DNA of 39,070 nt from Streptomyces sp. CNQ085 (GCF_022614595.1 NZ_JAJFAU010000031.1:1-39070); one strand, 5' to 3'. Numbered from the stretch's first letter, positions 6,076 to 14,270 are shown. A program made the numbers and translations. The notes: generated from the letters alone by a model not told the origin.

Positions 6076-7293
6076 CTACCGCGCCGTTGAAGGCTGCGGT
6101 GTCGAGTGGGTTCCTGCTTCGCCGCGCGGTGCCGGGACGAGTCCCGGTCTTACCTGCGCTCCACAGGCTGATGCCGCCAGTCCGGCGGCCTTGGCGACGT
6201 TGACCGCCGCGTTGATGTCCCGGTCCAGGACCGCCCCGCACGCCTGGCACGTCCACTCTCGGATGTGGAGGGGCTTGGGGCCGTCCTTGACGCCGCACTG
6301 CGAGCACACCTGGGAGGTCGGCTCGAACCGGCCGATCCTCACGAGGGTGCGGCCGTACCGTGCGGCCTTGTACTCCAGCATGTTCACGAACGCCGACCAT
6401 CCGGCGTCGTGCACGGACTTGGCCAGGCGCGTGCGCGCGAGTCCCTTCACCGACAGGTCCTCCACGGCGACCGCTTGGTTCTCGCGGATCAGCTTGGTGG
6501 AGAGCTGGTGGTGGAACTCGCGGCGCGCGTCCACGACACGGGCGTGTGCCCGTGCGACGCGGATCCTGGCCTTGCCCCGGTTCTTGCTGCCCTTCTCCTT
6601 GCGAGAGAGGGAGCGCTGCGCCTTCTTCAGGCGTTTTTCGGCCCGGCGCAGGAAGCGCGGGCTGTCGATCTTCGTCCCGTCGGAGAGGACCGCGAAGTGT
6701 CCGAGTCCGAGGTCGATGCCCGCCTCGGGCGTGATCTCGGGCAGGACTTCCTCCGGGCCGGTCTCCACAACGAAGGACGCGAAGTACCGGCCTGCCGCGT
6801 CCTTGACCACGGTCACCGTGGACGGCGTCGACGGCAAGGAGCGGGACCACTTCACCTTGACGTCGCCGATCTTCGGCAGACGCAGCTTCTGCCCCGGCGT
6901 GATCGACCAGCGGGCGTTCGCCGTGAACCGGACCGACTGCCGGGTGTCCCTCTTCGACTTGTACCGGGGCGCGCCCATGCGCGGACGCTTGCCCTTCAGG
7001 CCGTCGAAGAAGTTCCGGTACGCGGTGTCCAGGTCGCGCAGCGACTGCTGGAGAACGACCGCCGACACCTCGCCGAGCCACGCCCGCTCCGGGGTGTTCT
7101 TCGCCTCGGTGATCAGCGCCTTCGACAGGTCGCCGGTATTCGGGAACGGCAGCCCCTCGCTGCGGGCGGTCTCCCGAGCGCGAAGCGCGTCGTTGAAGAC
7201 GACCCGCGCACACCCGAACGCCGTTGCCAACGCCATGCGCTGACCGACGCTCGGGTACAAGCGGAAGCTGTACCGAAGCTGCATGCGGATCAT
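6076..7293 (-). CDS. tnpB: TnpB RNA-guided nuclease of the IS605 element
   Basis: A 405-residue TnpB, the ancestor-type relative of Cas12, which in tested examples uses an omega RNA to cut DNA next to a target-adjacent motif and so keeps the transposon at its donor site. All catalytic parts are visible: RuvC-I with Asp194 in AGIDLGLGHF, RuvC-II with Glu279 in VAVEDLSVKGL, a zinc finger with Cys330-Cys333 (CSQCG) and Cys349-Cys352 (CQACG), and RuvC-III DRDINAA with Asp357/Asp359. The spacing is close to ISDra2 TnpB (D191, E278, D361, from memory). The length is full. The ATG is 17 bases from the divergent tnpA start, so both promoters must overlap. Nothing suggests inactivation. Confidence 0.95.
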   Translation of the reverse strand: MIRMQLRYSFRLYPSVGQRMALATAFGCARVVFNDALRARETARSEGLPFPNTGDLSKALITEAKNTPERAWLGEVSAVVLQQSLRDLDTAYRNFFDGLKGKRPRMGAPRYKSKRDTRQSVRFTANARWSITPGQKLRLPKIGDVKVKWSRSLPSTPSTVTVVKDAAGRYFASFVVETGPEEVLPEITPEAGIDLGLGHFAVLSDGTKIDSPRFLRRAEKRLKKAQRSLSRKEKGSKNRGKARIRVARAHARVVDARREFHHQLSTKLIRENQAVAVEDLSVKGLARTRLAKSVHDAGWSAFVNMLEYKAARYGRTLVRIGRFEPTSQVCSQCGVKDGPKPLHIREWTCQACGAVLDRDINAAVNVAKAAGLAASACGAQVRPGLVPAPRGEAGTHSTPQPSTAR

Positions 7294-7309
7294 GATACAC
7301 AGTTGGTTT

Positions 7310-7726
7310 ATGGGTATCGATGAGAACGTTCGTACTGGTCGTCACTGCGTCTTCCGCATGCATGTCCACTTGGTTTTCGTGACGAAGTACCGGCACTCCG
7401 TCTTCGTTGACCGGCACCTGACGCGGTGCGAGGAGATCATGCGGGCCGTGTGCAAGGACTTCGAGGCCGAGCTGGTCGAGTTCAACGGCGAGAACAACCA
7501 CGTCCACCTCCTCGTGAACTTCCCGCCGAAGGTTGCCGTGTCCAGGCTGGTGAACTCCCTCAAAGGCGTGTCCTCCCGCAGGCTCCGCCAGGAGTTCCCC
7601 GACCTCGTCCGCCACTACTGGCGGGCACAGCGCCTGTGGTCCGGCTCGTACTTCGCCGGGTCCGTCGGCGGCGCGCCGCTCAGCATCGTGAAGCAGTACA
7701 TCGAGCAGCAGAACCGGCCACTCTGA
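7310..7726 (+). CDS. tnpA: IS200-like Y1 (HUH) transposase TnpA
   Basis: A 138-residue single-strand DNA transposase. The HUH motif is present as NHVHLLV (His64 and His66) and the catalytic tyrosine is Tyr130 in SIVKQYIEQQ, the usual positions. The FVTKYRHSVF segment near residue 25 is typical of the family. It acts as a dimer on hairpins at the IS ends, cutting at a short sequence recognised by base-pairing within the end. The start at 7310 (MGIDENVRTGRH) fits homologues better than the upstream ATG at 7283, which would overlap tnpB. It appears intact. Confidence 0.93.
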   Translation: MGIDENVRTGRHCVFRMHVHLVFVTKYRHSVFVDRHLTRCEEIMRAVCKDFEAELVEFNGENNHVHLLVNFPPKVAVSRLVNSLKGVSSRRLRQEFPDLVRHYWRAQRLWSGSYFAGSVGGAPLSIVKQYIEQQNRPL

Positions 7727-7797
7727 CCCGGGCTGAGGTGAACAGTGCAGATCCGTGCCCACAGCTGAGGTCAGAGCAGCTCTCAGATTCGCTTCAC

Positions 7798-7834
7798 CAC
7801 CGGGCTGAAGCCCGGTGCACTGCGAATAGTCCCG
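7798..7834. other. left end of the IS element
   Basis: A perfect 8-bp hairpin, CACCGGGC, TGAA, GCCCGGTG at 7798-7817, lies 17 bases inside the boundary. It is the transposase recognition hairpin. Reading the minus strand, the host sequence CTAC sits immediately outside and is the predicted insertion target and TnpB target-adjacent motif. Confidence 0.7.
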
Positions 7835-8306
7835 GTAGCCGAGCGCGGGATCGCCGGCCGCGCCCGCCATCCACGCCTCCAGCACCTCCCCGGCCTCGTA
7901 CGGCCGGAAGTCGAAGACGAGGTCACGCAGCCGGAGCACACCGCCGGGCCGCAGCACGCGGGCGATGCGGTCCAGTGCCAGCGCCTTGAAGAAGTCGGGC
8001 AGTTGGTGGAGGGCGTGCCGGGTGTGCACGGCGTCGGCGGGCCGCCCGGTCCCGGCGCCCAGGTCGACCACGGTGGCGTCACTCCCCACGCCGTGGCGGC
8101 GCAGCGCGCCGATGTCCGGCGCCGGGTCGGGGTGCCCCTGTTTACGGTCGAAGCCCGCCACGAAGGCCGGGTCCAGATGCTCGGGACCGGCGTGGGCGAG
8201 TTCGTCGATCATCCAGGGCCCGGTGGCGGTCATGGGCCGATCCTGGCACACGGGAGGCACCGTCCGCCCGGGGTTTTCAGCGCGGCCCGGCGGGAGCGGG
8301 CGCCGC

Positions 8307-8577
8307 TCAGACCAGGGCCGGCTCCTGGAGCGTGAGCGTGCGGGTGTCGGCGTCCAGGGTGGCACGGACCCCCAGCGGCACGGTCAGGGTCGCCGGGCCG
8401 TGGCCGAAACCCATCTCCTCCACCACCGGCACCCCCAGCGGGGCGAGCCGGTCCAGCGGCACCTCGCGGACCGTCCCGTACGGGCCGCAGTCGTGCCAGG
8501 AACCGAGCGCCACGATCGCCACCCGGTCGCCGGGGCGCAGCCGCCGGGGCCGGGCGAGGGCGGAACGAGGGGGACAT
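8307..8577 (-). pseudogene. gutted S66 LD-carboxypeptidase
   Basis: The start codon at 8577 is one base from the stop of the S9 peptidase gene, so it was once translationally coupled. The beginning, in a shifted frame, reads ARPRRLRPGDRVAIV, the family's N-terminal RPGDRVA signature. It then jumps to ALGSWHDCGPYGTVREVPLD, LGVPVVEEMGFGHGPATLTV and PLGVRATLDADTRTLTL, the normal C-terminus. The roughly 220-residue middle with the nucleophilic Ser and catalytic Glu/His is missing, and a frameshift separates the ATG from the RPGDRVA frame. Both lesions destroy the enzyme. The junction falls in sequence where the N- and C-terminal parts may share a short similar stretch around GCGATCGTG, hinting at recombination between them. 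Confidence 0.75.
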
Positions 8578-8578
8578 C

Positions 8579-10597
8579 TCACGTGGTGAGTTCCAGCCGG
8601 GGGACGTCCGGGCGGTCGAAGTCGAATACCTGTGCGTACAGGGAGAGTTCGGCCTCCACGGCCCGAATGATGGCCCGCGCCCTGCGGAAGCCGTGGCCCT
8701 CGCCCTCGAAGGCGAGGTAGGCGTGGGGCACTCCGCGCCCGGCGACCTCGGCCAGGAAGCGGTCGCACTGGGCGGGCGGGCAGATGACGTCGTCCAGCCC
8801 CTGGAGCAGCAGGAAGGGGGCGGTGACGCGGTCGGCGTGGTGGACGGGCGAGCGGTCGCGGTAGCGCTCGGGGTGGTCCCCGGGGCGGCCGACGAGGGAG
8901 ACCAGGTACCGCGACTCGAAGTCGTGCGTCTCGCCGGCCCCCCAGCCGACCAGGTCCAGGACGGGGTAGCTGATGGCCCCGCAGGCGTACAGGCCCTCGG
9001 TCGACGGCGAGGTGAGGGAGACGGCGGTGGTCCAGCCGCCGGCGCTGCCGCCGCGTATGGCGAGCCGGGCGGGATCGGCGGCGCCCTCGGCGGCCAGGGC
9101 CCGGGCGACGGCGGCGCAGTCCTCGACGTCGACCACGCCCCATCTCTCCCGCAGCCGCTCGCGGTAGGCGCGGCCGTAGCCCGTCGAACCGCCGTAGTTC
9201 ACCTGCGCCACGCCGATGCCGCGCGAGGTGAAGTAGGCGATCTCCAGGTCCAGTACGAGGGGCGCCCGTCCGGTGGGGCCGCCGTGGGCCCACACCACGT
9301 ACGGCGGCTGTTCGCCCTCGGGGGCGGTGGTGGCGGGGTGGCGCGGGGGGTACAGGTGGGCGTGGATCTCGCGGCCGTCCGGGCCGCGGAAGACGCGTTC
9401 GGCGGGGTCGGGGTAGTACGCCGGGTCGACCAGGTCGGTGTGGGCGGAGCCGACGACCAGGGCGTGCCCGGTGCGGGTGTCCAGTTCCACGACCTCGTAG
9501 GCGCTGCGCGGGCTCGCGGCGACGCCGATGACGCGGGTGCCCGTGGCGGCCAGGGTCGGGGCCCACTCCGTCCACGGGCCGGGGGCATCGGCCAGTTCGC
9601 CGGTGGCCGGGTCCAGGATGCCCAGGCGCGGGGAACCGCGGCCGTGCAGGACGGCGACCGTGCCGTCCTCCAGCGGCTGGAACCACTGGTGGCCGATCTT
9701 CCACAGCGGCCCGCCGAACTCCTCCTCGCGCGGGCACAGCGCGCCGGACACGCCGGCGCCGGAGCGCGCCGCGTCGGCGTCCAGGCGGTACAGGTTCCAC
9801 CAGCCGCTCGCGTCGCCGCTGTACAGCAACGAGCCGTCCGCCGCCCAGCCGACCTGCGCCACCGACTCCCGATCACCGCCGGCGACGGCGCGGACGTTCT
9901 CGAAGGCGCCCCCGGCGGTGATGTCGGCGAGGCGGACGACCGTGCCGTCCCAGGGCATCCGGGGGTGGTCCCAGACCAGCCACGCCGCCCGTCCGCCGTC
10001 CGGGGAGAGGCGGGGACCGGTGGTGAACCGGTCGGTGTCACCGGTCAGTTCGCGGATCCGGGAGCGGTCGGAGGCCGCCGAGCCGTCCAGGGGCACGGCC
10101 GCGATCACCCGGCGTACGTCGGTGGGCCGCTCACCGGTGAACTCCTCCAGTACGCACCACACCTCGCTCCGGCCGGCCAGCACCACCGGGTCGGCCCAGC
10201 GCAGGCCCTCCCCGACCGCCGAGACGGGGGTGAGAGGGCGCGGCCGGGCGTGGGGGGCGTCCGGTTCGAAGGCGTACATCCGCTGGTCGGCGTGGTGGAC
10301 GAAGACGATCAGCGGTCCACCGTCGGCGCGCGCGGTCCCGGCCCAGGGGCGCCCGCCGTACTCGATCACCCGGCTGCGGACGTTCCACGGCTCGGGCAGC
10401 ACCGACTCGGCGGGGCCGGAGCCGTCCGGGCGCAGCCTCATCAGCGCCCGCCGGCCGCCCTCGGCAGGGCGTGGCTCGGTCCACCACACCTCCGCGCCGA
10501 CGGTGCCCGCGGACTCGGGGTGGCCGTCATGCGCGGCGACCAGGCGGGCGTCGATCGGGGACTCCCAGGTGCCGTACGGGGCGGTGGCGTACGTCAT
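8579..10597 (-). CDS. S9 family (prolyl oligopeptidase/acylaminoacyl-peptidase-like) serine peptidase
   Basis: A 672-residue cytoplasmic peptidase with an N-terminal beta-propeller (about residues 1-400, with blades such as PRLSPDGGRAAWLVW and VGWAADGSLLYSGD) and a C-terminal alpha/beta hydrolase. The catalytic triad is visible: Ser518 in RGGSAGGWTT, Asp602 or Asp603 in QGLDDVICPP, and His635 in EGEGHGFRRA. The family removes N-terminal acyl-amino acids or dipeptides from short peptides, the propeller excluding folded proteins. Start ATG at 10597 follows GAGGAG. It lies 77 bases after the M20 gene and one base before the S66 remnant, in an operon of peptidases that suggests breakdown of cell-wall or imported peptides. 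Confidence 0.9.
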   Translation of the reverse strand: MTYATAPYGTWESPIDARLVAAHDGHPESAGTVGAEVWWTEPRPAEGGRRALMRLRPDGSGPAESVLPEPWNVRSRVIEYGGRPWAGTARADGGPLIVFVHHADQRMYAFEPDAPHARPRPLTPVSAVGEGLRWADPVVLAGRSEVWCVLEEFTGERPTDVRRVIAAVPLDGSAASDRSRIRELTGDTDRFTTGPRLSPDGGRAAWLVWDHPRMPWDGTVVRLADITAGGAFENVRAVAGGDRESVAQVGWAADGSLLYSGDASGWWNLYRLDADAARSGAGVSGALCPREEEFGGPLWKIGHQWFQPLEDGTVAVLHGRGSPRLGILDPATGELADAPGPWTEWAPTLAATGTRVIGVAASPRSAYEVVELDTRTGHALVVGSAHTDLVDPAYYPDPAERVFRGPDGREIHAHLYPPRHPATTAPEGEQPPYVVWAHGGPTGRAPLVLDLEIAYFTSRGIGVAQVNYGGSTGYGRAYRERLRERWGVVDVEDCAAVARALAAEGAADPARLAIRGGSAGGWTTAVSLTSPSTEGLYACGAISYPVLDLVGWGAGETHDFESRYLVSLVGRPGDHPERYRDRSPVHHADRVTAPFLLLQGLDDVICPPAQCDRFLAEVAGRGVPHAYLAFEGEGHGFRRARAIIRAVEAELSLYAQVFDFDRPDVPRLELTT

Positions 10598-10674
10598 CGT
10601 GCGCGGCTCCTCGCGGGCTCGGCGGGTGTTTCGGGAAAGGATGAGGCCAGGGCGGTCCGGGGCCGCCCCGGGGC

Positions 10675-12003
10675 TCAGAGGGCGAACAGGGCGCGGTCCA
10701 TGACCCGGACGCCGAAGTGGAGGGCGTCCACGGGGACACGCTCGTCGACACCGTGGAACATCGCCTGGTAGTTCAGCCCCTCGGGCAGCCTCAGCGGGGT
10801 GAAGCCGTAGCCCACGATGCCCAGGTCCGCGAACTGCTTGGCGTCGGTGCCGCCGGTCATGCAGAACGGGATGACGTGGGCCTCGGGGTCGAAGTGCTCC
10901 AGGGACTCGCGCAGCACGGCGAAGGTGCGCGAGTCGACCGGCGCCTGGAGGGCGGGGCCGCGGTGGTAGAACTCCCAGTCCACGTCCGGGCCGGTGAGCT
11001 CGTCCATGGTGGCGGTGAACTCCTCCTCGGTGCCGGGGAGCATCCGCCCGTCCACGTGCGCCTCCGCGGTGCCGGGGATGACGTTGATCTTGTAGCCGGC
11101 CTTGAGGCCGGTGGGGTTGGTGCTGTTGCGCACGGTGGCCTCGACCAGCTTGGCCGACGGGCCCAGCTTGGTCAGCAGGGCGTCCACGTCGAAGTCGGGG
11201 GCGTCGAAGTCGGGGGCGTCCAGCCCGTTGAGGCGGGACAGCTCGGTGAGGGCGGCGCGCACCGTCTTCGACAGCCGCACCGGCCAGTCGTGCTCGCCGA
11301 TGCGGTGCACCGCGGCGGCCAGCCGGCTCACCGCGTTGGCGCGGTTGACCTTGGAGCCGTGTCCGGCCCGGCCGCCGGCGGTCAGTTCCATCCAGGCGGT
11401 GCCGCGCTCGCCCGCCGCGATCGGGTAGAGCTGCAGGCCGCCGCCGGCGTGGAAGGTGTAGGCGCCGGACTCGCTTATCCCCTCGGTGCAGCCCTCGAAC
11501 AGCTCCGGGTGCTCGCGGGCGAGGAAGTCGGCGCCGTACTGGCCGGTGTCCTCCTCGTCGGCGGTGAAGGCGAGGACGATGTCGCGGCGGGGGCGTACAC
11601 CGGCTCTGGCCCAGGCGCGGACGACCGCGAGGACCATCGCGTCGGCGTTCTTCATGTCGACCGCGCCGCGGCCCCAGACCACCCCGTCGCGGACCTCGCC
11701 GGAGAAGGGGTGGACGGCCCAGTCGGCGGGCTCGGCGGGCACCACGTCCAGGTGGCCGTGGACGAGCAGCGCGTCGGCGGACGGGTCGGTGCCCCCGATG
11801 CGGGCGACGACGTTGGTGCGGCCGCGGACCTTCTCCAGCACCACCGGCTCGATCCTGGCCTCGGACAGCTTCCCGGCGACGTACTCGGCGGCCTTGCGCT
11901 CGGTGCCGTCGCCGTTGCCGAGGTTGACGGAGTCGATGCGGATCAGCTCGGAGGTGAAGGCGACCGCCTCGTCGAGTGCCCGGTTGTCGATGCGCTCAGC
12001 CAT
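10675..12003 (-). CDS. M20 family metallopeptidase (dipeptidase/deacylase-like)
   Basis: A 442-residue zinc peptidase. Metal-site motifs are present: HGHLDVVPAEP (about residues 79-89), GRGAVDMKN (about 110-118), and TADEEDTGQYGADF with the catalytic Glu pair (about 145). The dimerisation insert carries AGHGSK. The C-terminal region ends YQAMFHGVDERVPVDALHFG, holding the last metal ligand His. Start at ATG 12003, preceded by GGAGGAG; the upstream M55 gene overlaps it by eight bases, so the two are translationally coupled. Oddity: the sequence DAPDFDAPDFD near residue 267 comes from a 15-bp tandem duplication that keeps the frame. Probable role is hydrolysis of small peptides or acylated amino acids. 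Confidence 0.9.
   Translation of the reverse strand: MAERIDNRALDEAVAFTSELIRIDSVNLGNGDGTERKAAEYVAGKLSEARIEPVVLEKVRGRTNVVARIGGTDPSADALLVHGHLDVVPAEPADWAVHPFSGEVRDGVVWGRGAVDMKNADAMVLAVVRAWARAGVRPRRDIVLAFTADEEDTGQYGADFLAREHPELFEGCTEGISESGAYTFHAGGGLQLYPIAAGERGTAWMELTAGGRAGHGSKVNRANAVSRLAAAVHRIGEHDWPVRLSKTVRAALTELSRLNGLDAPDFDAPDFDVDALLTKLGPSAKLVEATVRNSTNPTGLKAGYKINVIPGTAEAHVDGRMLPGTEEEFTATMDELTGPDVDWEFYHRGPALQAPVDSRTFAVLRESLEHFDPEAHVIPFCMTGGTDAKQFADLGIVGYGFTPLRLPEGLNYQAMFHGVDERVPVDALHFGVRVMDRALFAL
11188..11217. repeat. 15-bp in-frame tandem duplication inside the M20 gene
   Basis: GTCGAAGTCGGGGGC occurs twice in direct succession and inserts five residues (DAPDF repeat) in a surface-like loop. The frame is kept. 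Confidence 0.9.
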
Positions 12004-12832
12004 ACTGCTCCTCCACTGCGGCAGAGACGACGGTGGTGACCGCTTTGAAGGTGCGGATCCCCTCGTACATGGACGGCGATGTGTACGCCACCCGGCGCTC
12101 ACCCGTCTGCTCCACGCCGGGCACGACGGTGGCCGCGCCGGCCAGGTGCTCGGCGTCGAACTCGATCTCGATCGCGCGGGGCCGGGGACGTGCGGGCTCG
12201 TGGCGCACCGCCAGCGCGGCTGCCTCCTTCGCCGCCGCGCGGATGTCGGCGGCGGTGCGGGCGGGGGTGCGGCAGACGGCGGCGTAGCGGGAGACGTGGT
12301 CCTTGACGGCGACGCCGCACGCGTCGGGGGCGTAGCCGCGGGCGTCGGCGCAGGTGCGGTCGTCGCCGGTGACCAGGACGACGGGGACGCCGTACTCGGC
12401 CGCCACCGCGGCGTTCAGGCGGCCCTCGCTCGCCCGCTCGCCGTCCAGCCACACGCCGGTGAGGGAGTTGGCGAGGTAGGTGTGGGCCAGGACCCCCTCG
12501 GCGCCGGCGCCGGTGTGGTAGCCGACGAAGGCGACGCCGTCGACATCGCCGTGCTGGACGCCCTCGACCATGCTGAGCGCCTTGTGCCGGCCGGTGAGCA
12601 TCTGGGCGCGGTCGTCCAGCTTCTCCAGCAGCAGGTTGCGCATGGTCCAGTGCGCCTCGTTGACCAGCACCTCGTCCGCGCCGCCGTCGAGGAACCCGGC
12701 GATCGCCGCGTTCACGTCGGAGGTGAACACCGGACGGCAGCGCTCCCACTGCGGGCTGCCCGGCAGGACATCGGCGGGCCAGGTCACCCCCGTGGCGCCC
12801 TCCATGTCGGCGCTGATCAGGATTTTCGTCAC
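11996..12832 (-). CDS. M55 family D-aminopeptidase (DppA-like)
   Basis: A 278-residue metallopeptidase related to Bacillus DppA, which releases N-terminal D-amino acids from peptides. The family start KILISADMEGATGVT provides the first zinc ligands (Asp and Glu). GYHTGAGAEGVLAHTY and the earlier NEAHWTMRNLL carry further conserved His residues. The start is GTG at 12832 giving MTKILISADMEG, as in homologues; no clear ribosome-binding site precedes it, but TAACGT lies 11 bases upstream, so a leaderless transcript is possible. An ATG at 12868 is the alternative. Its stop overlaps the M20 start. Together with the adjacent M20, S9 and broken S66 genes this suggests a peptide-recycling operon acting on D-amino-acid-containing muropeptides. 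Confidence 0.9.
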   Translation of the reverse strand: MTKILISADMEGATGVTWPADVLPGSPQWERCRPVFTSDVNAAIAGFLDGGADEVLVNEAHWTMRNLLLEKLDDRAQMLTGRHKALSMVEGVQHGDVDGVAFVGYHTGAGAEGVLAHTYLANSLTGVWLDGERASEGRLNAAVAAEYGVPVVLVTGDDRTCADARGYAPDACGVAVKDHVSRYAAVCRTPARTAADIRAAAKEAAALAVRHEPARPRPRAIEIEFDAEHLAGAATVVPGVEQTGERRVAYTSPSMYEGIRTFKAVTTVVSAAVEEQYG

Positions 12833-12916
12833 GGAAGGCCACGTTACGCGCCGCCCGGGCGACGTCAAAGACCCGGACGGCCGCCCGTGCCGGTGTCGCC
12901 GCCCGGCTTCGCGGTC

Positions 12917-13654
12917 TCAGCCGGCGCGGCCCACCACCAGCCAGTTCGACGGGAGGTCCAGGCGTGAGCCGTCCGGTTCGAAGTCGGTCGTGGACAGCGG
13001 GAGCGAGCCGGCGGCGAGCACCCGCAGACCGGCCGCGATAAACGGTCCGGCGTGCTCCGCCCGCCCCGCCGGCGCCCGCCCGGAGTCCTCCGGGGCACCC
13101 GATATGTGAGGCAGGTCGGAGAGGCCGGGGGTGTCGAGGGGGCCGGACAGTTCGGCGGGGTGGGCGGCGCCGGCCCCCTGGGCGAGGGCCGCGTCGGACT
13201 CGGGGGCGGCCTCCACCACGAAGGCGCGGCCGCGCTCCCCGACGAGCGCGGCGACGGACTCGGCGACGCGCGCGCGGCCGGCGGGACCACCGCGCCGCAG
13301 GACGCCGCGCAGGTAGACGTTGGCGTCGCCCAGTTCCTCGTGCAGCCGCCGCATCGCTGCGGGGTCGGCGGTGTCGAGCTGCCGGAAGTCGGGGGCGGAG
13401 CGGCCGCCGGCCCCCTCCCCCACCGCCGTGCGGGCACGCTCCAGGGCGGCGGCCGAGCGGTCGATCCCGACGCACGGGTGGAAGCGCCCGGCCAGGAAGA
13501 CCGTCTGGGCCCCGCTGCCGCAGTCGGCGTCGACCAACGGCAGGTCCGGGGCGAAGTACTTCTCGAAGATCGGCATGTGCACGGCGGCCGTGATCGCGGG
13601 GTCGGTGCTCCAGATGCCCTGCGAGGAGCCGCCGTCTTCGAGCGTGGCGTTCAC
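12917..13654 (-). CDS. class I SAM-dependent methyltransferase
   Basis: A 245-residue methyltransferase-like protein. The cofactor-binding motif I appears as PLVDADCGSGAQTVFLAGRF (about residues 34-53), followed by VGIDRSAAALERA, motif II with the acidic residue after strand 2. Later, ANVYLRGVLRRG and RGRAFVVEAAPESDA fit motifs post-II and III. The C-terminal half contains LPHISGAPEDSGRAP and ends FEPDGSRLDLPSNWLVVGRAG. The substrate is unknown. Start is GTG at 13654, supported by GGGAGAG. It lies 84 bases upstream of the M55 peptidase gene and may begin or share that transcript. This is the only intact methyltransferase among three such genes in the window. Confidence 0.8.
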   Translation of the reverse strand: MNATLEDGGSSQGIWSTDPAITAAVHMPIFEKYFAPDLPLVDADCGSGAQTVFLAGRFHPCVGIDRSAAALERARTAVGEGAGGRSAPDFRQLDTADPAAMRRLHEELGDANVYLRGVLRRGGPAGRARVAESVAALVGERGRAFVVEAAPESDAALAQGAGAAHPAELSGPLDTPGLSDLPHISGAPEDSGRAPAGRAEHAGPFIAAGLRVLAAGSLPLSTTDFEPDGSRLDLPSNWLVVGRAG

Positions 13655-13811
13655 GGGGGTCTCTCCCTCGTCTTCTCCGCGGGCCGCGGGGTGCGGCCAC
13701 CGGGAGAGCCCGCCTACCCCGTCCGGCGCGGTTCGTGCATCCGGGCGCGTCCCGGTCCGGCCGCGGGTGCCGCGGGGCGGAAGCACGGCGGGCCGGGGCG
13801 CGGCAGGACGG

Positions 13812-14270
13812 TCAGGCGCCCGCGCGGCCCTCGGTCCCGGCGGCGAGGTTGGCGAGCAGCTCGTCGTGGACGCGGGCGAGCCCCCTGGGGGCGAAGGCGC
13901 GCTCGAAGAAGCCGCCGACGCCGCCCGCGCCCTGCCAGACGGTGGTGACGGTGATCCTTGAGGTGCCCTCGGCCGATCCCGGGGTGACGGTCCAGGTGGT
14001 GACCATCGAGGAGTTGCGGTCGCGTTCGACCAACTGCCCCTCCATCGGCTCGTCCACCTCCATCAGGCAGTCGCGGACCCGCTTGGAGGTCGCCCGGAGC
14101 TTCCAGTGGACGAGCGTGCCCTTGCCGTCGCCGCCCTCGCGCACCTCGTACTCGCTGAACTGCCCGGGCAGCAGCCCGCCCCGGGTGCCGCTGTAGTCGG
14201 CGAGCGCGTCGAACACGTGCTCCGGGCGGGCCGCGATCTCGCGCTGCGTGGTGGATTCGACCTGCGCCAT
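13812..14270 (-). CDS. SRPBCC (START/Bet v1-like, polyketide cyclase) family protein
   Basis: A 152-residue protein of the SRPBCC superfamily of hydrophobic-ligand-binding folds. The opening STTQREIAARPEHVFDALAD is the family's first strand and helix, the centre has HWKLRATSKRVRDCLMEV and SSMVTTWTVTP, and the last helix (GGVGGFFERAFAPRGLARV) caps the cavity. No catalytic residue can be assigned; many Streptomyces relatives of this kind are uncharacterised. ATG at 14270 follows GGGAG. It is divergent from the LexA-box-controlled radical SAM gene, with 151 bases between them, and lies upstream of the methyltransferase on the same strand. Confidence 0.85.
   Translation of the reverse strand: MAQVESTTQREIAARPEHVFDALADYSGTRGGLLPGQFSEYEVREGGDGKGTLVHWKLRATSKRVRDCLMEVDEPMEGQLVERDRNSSMVTTWTVTPGSAEGTSRITVTTVWQGAGGVGGFFERAFAPRGLARVHDELLANLAAGTEGRAGA

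Larger units (their letters stand above)
6038..7834. mobile_element. IS200/IS605-family insertion sequence (IS605-type, divergent tnpA and tnpB)
   Basis: A 1797-bp element with a Y1 transposase (tnpA, plus strand) and an RNA-guided nuclease-like tnpB (minus strand) starting next to each other and reading outward. There are no terminal inverted repeats and no target duplication, as expected for this single-strand transposon family. Instead each end has a short subterminal hairpin with the same TGAA loop (plus-strand reading). Ends were placed by asking which excision restores the host methyltransferase. Read on the minus strand, CTAC precedes the left end and the right end finishes with TCAA. 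These closely resemble the IS608 target TTAC and right cleavage site TCAA. Both proteins look complete, so the element may be active. Confidence 0.85.
5885..8233 (-). pseudogene. class I SAM methyltransferase with internal deletion, split by an IS element
   Basis: The N-terminal part (8233-7835) starts MTATGPWMIDELAHAGPEHL and reaches VVDLGAGTG, the SAM-binding motif. It then jumps directly to PADAVHTRHALHQLPDFFKA, skipping about 45 residues that normally hold the rest of the cofactor site. It continues to LRPGGVLRLRDLVFDF and AAGDPALGY. The IS element lies from 7834 to 6038. After it the gene resumes as TRQDYAEHLRTEYSTFRWLL and ends LFGAYTCVRRP at 5885. Removing the IS rejoins GGCTAC to ACCCGACAG in frame. 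Because the IS is 1797 bp, a multiple of three, and has no stop in this frame, a 782-codon open frame spans the whole region, but it is a chance read-through. Both lesions argue for loss of function. Confidence 0.85.
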
